A stretch of DNA of 64,000 nucleotides from Nymphaea colorata (taxonomy: Eukaryota > Streptophyta > Magnoliopsida > Nymphaeales > Nymphaeaceae), in NCBI RefSeq assembly GCF_008831285.2, contig NC_045145.1, forward strand, positions 9,234,802 through 9,298,801, read 5' to 3'. Numbering within the stretch: position 1 is the first letter of the stretch; every line of letters starts with the position of its first letter. Below are positions 61,082-64,000 of the stretch, one piece after another. Below the pieces are notes generated by a model, which did no database searches, had not been told where the DNA came from, and saw only the letters and a program-made list of their open reading frames with translations. The position numbers were made by a program, and so were the translations under genes.

Positions 61082-61216
61082 ATGACAGATAAAATCAAGA
61101 AACTTCATGAAACCCTACACAAGGATGCGGACCTTAGAAAACAGCTAGAGAAAGGGGATCCCAGGAAGATGGCTGATGAAGCCATTCTTGGAAGTCCGTG
61201 CCTACGCTGGACATGA
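61082..61216 (+). other. small coding-like frame, unidentified
   Basis: ATG at 61,082 opens 44 codons: TDKIKKLHETLHKDADLRKQ, then LEKGDPRKMADEAI, ending CLRWT and a stop. It is charged and helix-like, unlike the surrounding AT-rich DNA. A +1 shift at its end continues with EVRAYAGHEQKS for about 25 codons, as if one coding frame had been broken. It may be a captured exon. No family recognised. Confidence 0.3.
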
Positions 61217-61432
61217 ACAGAAGAGCACAAGCCTCGCTCTCAGGCAGAACGTCATCTACGTGAATCCTGAATAGCTGCTCCGAAACTTCATGAAACTACT
61301 CAAAATTCGTTGGTCTGGATGATTTAGACCAATTGATCCACCTTTTCTATTTTCTGTTGTTATCTTGCACTAAAATATTGCTTGGAGCTTTTTGCCGGAA
61401 TGAAGGCATCTATTAAGCGCCCAGATCTCAGT

Positions 61433-62091
61433 TGTGTTAGGGCTGGACACTGTCCAGGTAACCGAGGCTATTGCTCTAACTCCTGAAGTGGAGGAGCTCG
61501 TGAGAACGTGTGGAGCTCGTGGGAAAAGTGTGAGTGCGTGAAGGAGTGAAAAGTGGAAACAGGAGAAAGTGTGTGCGGTTCCAAATCGTGGGGAGTTAGA
61601 AAAGAAATGGTGAAATTCGTGGGAGAAAAAAACGCTGAAGTGGAGGAGATCATGGAAAGCTTGATCAGCAGTTGCTATTCTTAAGGATGAACTTTTGCTT
61701 TTGTTTTAATTAATTTTCTTTATATAGTTGTTAATGAGAAGTTGAGAAGTTAACGCCAAAAGAAAAAGGACAAAAAAGTTTCCTTCTTTCTCTCCCTCCC
61801 TCTCTCGCTCTTTACTCTCTCTCTCCTGCCGTCCTTGAACCTCTTTCTCACGCTGCCCTAGACACAGCTTGCTTCCCTCTCTCTCTCTCTGCCTGAGGGT
61901 TACTCTGCCCTTCTCTGCGCATTCCCTCCTTGGTGTGTTGCAGCCTACGGTCTCCTCTCCATTCTGCCATTACCAAAAGGAAGGCTGACACCAACAGCAT
62001 ACTTCCATTGAGGCCGTAGCACTCAAGCCACTCGACATCTTTGGCAAAGGAAAGTCTTGCCGAGCGTGTGAATAAGGGGAGAGGGCCAACA
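61433..62091 (+). repeat. putative 5' LTR of Ty1/copia element
   Basis: The right end is well placed: CCAACA at 62,091 directly precedes the primer site. The left end is a guess at TGTGTTAGGGCTGG. Contains a TATA box (TATATA near 61,720), a CT-rich leader (61,790-61,900) and a direct repeat GCTGAAGTGGAGGAG-type at 61,484 and 61,634. The 3' LTR is outside the window, so the start cannot be confirmed. Confidence 0.5.
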
Positions 62092-62093
62092 TT

Positions 62094-62113
62094 TGGTATC
62101 AGAGCCAGGTTGT
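62094..62113 (+). other. primer binding site, initiator tRNA-Met
   Basis: TGGTATCAGAGCCAGGTTGT. The first 18 bases are the exact complement of the plant initiator tRNA-Met 3' end including CCA, the standard copia primer site. Confidence 0.93.
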
Positions 62114-62115
62114 AT

Positions 62116-64000
62116 GCCAAAGCTCCCTCGATTCAAGCCGATGTCGATCATCACAAACGAGGCAGCACGAGAGATTGCCAGTATCCGCTGCTCACGGCGA
62201 CCAACTACACCAGCTGGGTGATTAGGGTCCAGGCCATGATGGAAGATCAAGGCATCTGGGAGGCAGTCGAGCCGACGGCCGGTGTGGCTGTCGACACGAG
62301 GAAGGACAAGAAGGCAAGGTCGCATCTTCTCCAAGCCCTCCCAGAGGATCTCCCAATGTAAGTGGCGAAGGAGGTCTGGGATTGCCTCAAGACGATATTT
62401 GTCGGGGCAGATCGCGTGAGGAATGCGCGCCTGCAGACATTGAAGAGTGACTTTGATGCCATGAGGATGCAGGAAGGAGTCTCGTTGGATCAATATGCGG
62501 GCAGGCTCACCGGAATGTCCGTCAGGTATGCCAACTTAGGGGGACCCTGAGCGATGTAGGGGGGACCCTGAGCGATGCCGCCTTAGTCAAGAAGCTAATT
62601 GACACTGTTCCAAATCGGTTTCTTAGCGTAATCGCGGGCATAGAGCAGTTTTGCAACCTCGACACAATGTTGTTTGAAGAGGCCATGGGATGACTCAAGA
62701 CGTACGAAGAACGCTCTCGTGCCCGAGCATTCGGTATCGGTGGCAATGGCGATGCGCAACTGCTTCTCACTCAGGCTGAGTGGGAGGCATGGCAAAAGAG
62801 AAGCGGCAGCGACCCGTCGTCGACCCGAAGGGAGACGGGTCACAGGGAAGGAGGTGCTCGCAACCGGGGTGGTCGCGGGTGCGGGAGAGGGGGATGAGGC
62901 AACTTCCCATTGGAGGACAGAGCAGGGGGCTCTGGAGGCGATGGTCGTGACAAGAGTCACATCCGTTGCTTCAATTGCAACGAATTGGGGCATTACGCAA
63001 ACCGATGTAGGGCTCCAAAGAAGAAGGAGGAGGTGCATCTCACACAAGCTGACGACACCGAGCCAGCCCTGCTACTTGCAGAGTTGGAAGAAGTGGTGTT
63101 CGCAATGCTTGAACCACCAGAATGGCAAGATCGACAAGATACTGTCCTACTAAATGAGGAGCAGGTATGGCCGGAACTGCACGGGACCGAGCATGGCATG
63201 AAAACTATCGATGTCTGGTACCTGGATAACGGCGCCAGCAACCACATGACCGGAGACAAGGTCAAGTTTCGGGAGTTGGACGAGGCAATCACCGGTAAGG
63301 TGAAGTTCGGCGACGGCTCATCAGTGCAGATCATGGGTAAGGGTTCAATTCTATTTAGATGCAAAAATGATGATCAATGGCTGCTCCGGGAAGTATATTA
63401 TATTCCAAGGCTTCGCAGCAACATCGTGAGTCTCGGGCAACTCACTGAGGCAGGCCACAAGGTGGTTATGTATGAGGACGAACTGGAGGTGTTCGTCAAA
63501 AATCCATGGCAACTGATCATGAAGGTGAGACGCACGTCAAATCGACTCTATCGTATCGACCTGCAGATTGCAAGGCCAGTGTGTCTCCTGGCGAACCTCG
63601 AGGATCCAGCATGGTTGTGGCATGCTCGTCTCGGCCATGTCAACTTTCAAGCAATGAAGATGCTTGTAAACAAGAAGATGGCAACCAGAGTACCGCCTAT
63701 CTCTCATCCCGCTCAGTTATGCCGGGAGTGTTTGGTGGTGAAGCAGACGAGACAGTCGTTCCCGTCAGCAGCCAACTATCGAGCGAAGGAGCCACTCGAA
63801 CTCTTGCACGCTGATCTTTGCGGCCCGATCACGCCACCCACCCCTGCCGGTAATAGCTATTTCTTACTAATAGTTGATGACTTCACTCGTTGGATGTGGT
63901 TGTGCATGATCAGAACAAAAGACCAGGCATGCTCGGCGTTTATGAAGATCAAGGCGCTGGCCGAGAATGCATGCGGGCATCGCATCAAGACGCTCTGGAC
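62116..64000 (+). pseudogene. Ty1/copia gag-pol, 5' part, continues past window edge
   Basis: Gag: YPLLTATNYTSWVIRVQAMM near 62,183, stop at 62,359, VWDCLKTIFVGADRVRNAR, LKSDFDAMRMQEGVSLDQY; a one-base loss near 62,540 plus a 21-bp duplication; TGA at 62,691 and 62,895. From 62,898 the frame is open to the edge. It holds the zinc knuckle CFNCNELGHYANRC (62,967-63,008), the protease site WYLDNGASNHMTG (63,216-63,254), then REVYYIPRLRSNIVSLGQL. Pre-integrase HH-CC follows (WHARLGHVNF, then LCRECLVVKQ), and the integrase core LLHADLCGPI and VDDFTRWMW. RT and RNase H lie outside. D-N-G in the protease is common in plant copia, not a defect. GC-richer than its surroundings. The few disruptions suggest a younger element than the Tat copy. 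Confidence 0.9.

Noticed and set aside
62023-62493. 156-codon antisense frame
   Set aside because: Opposite strand of copia gag and primer site; no independent evidence.
63216-63254. Protease Asp-Asn-Gly as an inactivating change
   Set aside because: WYLDNGASNHM occurs commonly in plant copia elements as I know the family.
62595-63364. Antisense and alternate frames of 82-159 codons over the copia gag
   Set aside because: Shadows of the GC-rich copia coding frame.

Overview
The window looks like intergenic, transposon-dominated DNA from the nuclear genome of a flowering plant. The evidence is strong AT-richness, no operon-like gene packing, plant-type retrotransposon families (Ty3/gypsy of the Tat type, Ty1/copia, LINE), several hAT transposons, and an intron-containing fragment of a plant GSK3/SHAGGY-like kinase. 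I cannot name the species. I saw no intact host gene, tRNA, rRNA or CRISPR array. Nearly every open frame of 60-100 codons here is fortuitous or a piece of a decayed element.

Layout. 0-6 kb: a possible LINE fragment, microsatellites and featureless AT-rich DNA. 6.14-7.34 kb: a well-delimited non-autonomous hAT-type transposon with terminal inverted repeats and an 8-bp target duplication, carrying an unexplained reading frame. 8.2-10.1 kb: a decayed LINE ORF2. 11-20 kb: LTR-like and degenerate-repeat DNA, with an antisense Tat integrase remnant at 19.06-19.81 kb. 21-23 kb: another LTR-like unit. 29-32 kb: an RNase H fragment, dense microsatellites and an antisense three-exon piece of a GSK3-like kinase pseudogene. 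34.5-36.3 kb: an antisense hAT transposase remnant, followed by a fragment of Tat leader sequence (36.9 kb) and a second LINE 3' end (39 kb). About 40-42.64 kb: an antisense LTR.

43.5-58.8 kb is the centrepiece. A hAT transposase pseudogene on the + strand (BED finger at 43.5 kb, C-terminal dimerisation domain at 58.6-58.8 kb) is split by a 13.4-kb Tat-type LTR retrotransposon (45,088-58,505). The element has two LTRs of about 3 kb, a primer-binding-site-like sequence, an extra ORF before gag, a gag lacking most of its capsid region, protease, reverse transcriptase, two RNase H regions, integrase, a repeat-rich 3' spacer and a polypurine tract. It is broken by many stops and frameshifts.

60-64 kb: a 191-bp hAT-type MITE, short tandem duplications, and the 5' part of a Ty1/copia element (putative LTR, perfect initiator-Met primer site, gag, protease, start of integrase) that runs off the right edge with an open frame over its last 1.1 kb.

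The genes do not form a pathway. The sequence records successive insertion, nesting and decay of mobile elements around a few host-gene scraps. I found no convincing novel defence or metabolic system. The items most worth following up are the kinase pseudogene that kept its introns, the reading frame inside the hAT element, the nested Tat-in-hAT insertion, and several short candidate exons on the minus strand.
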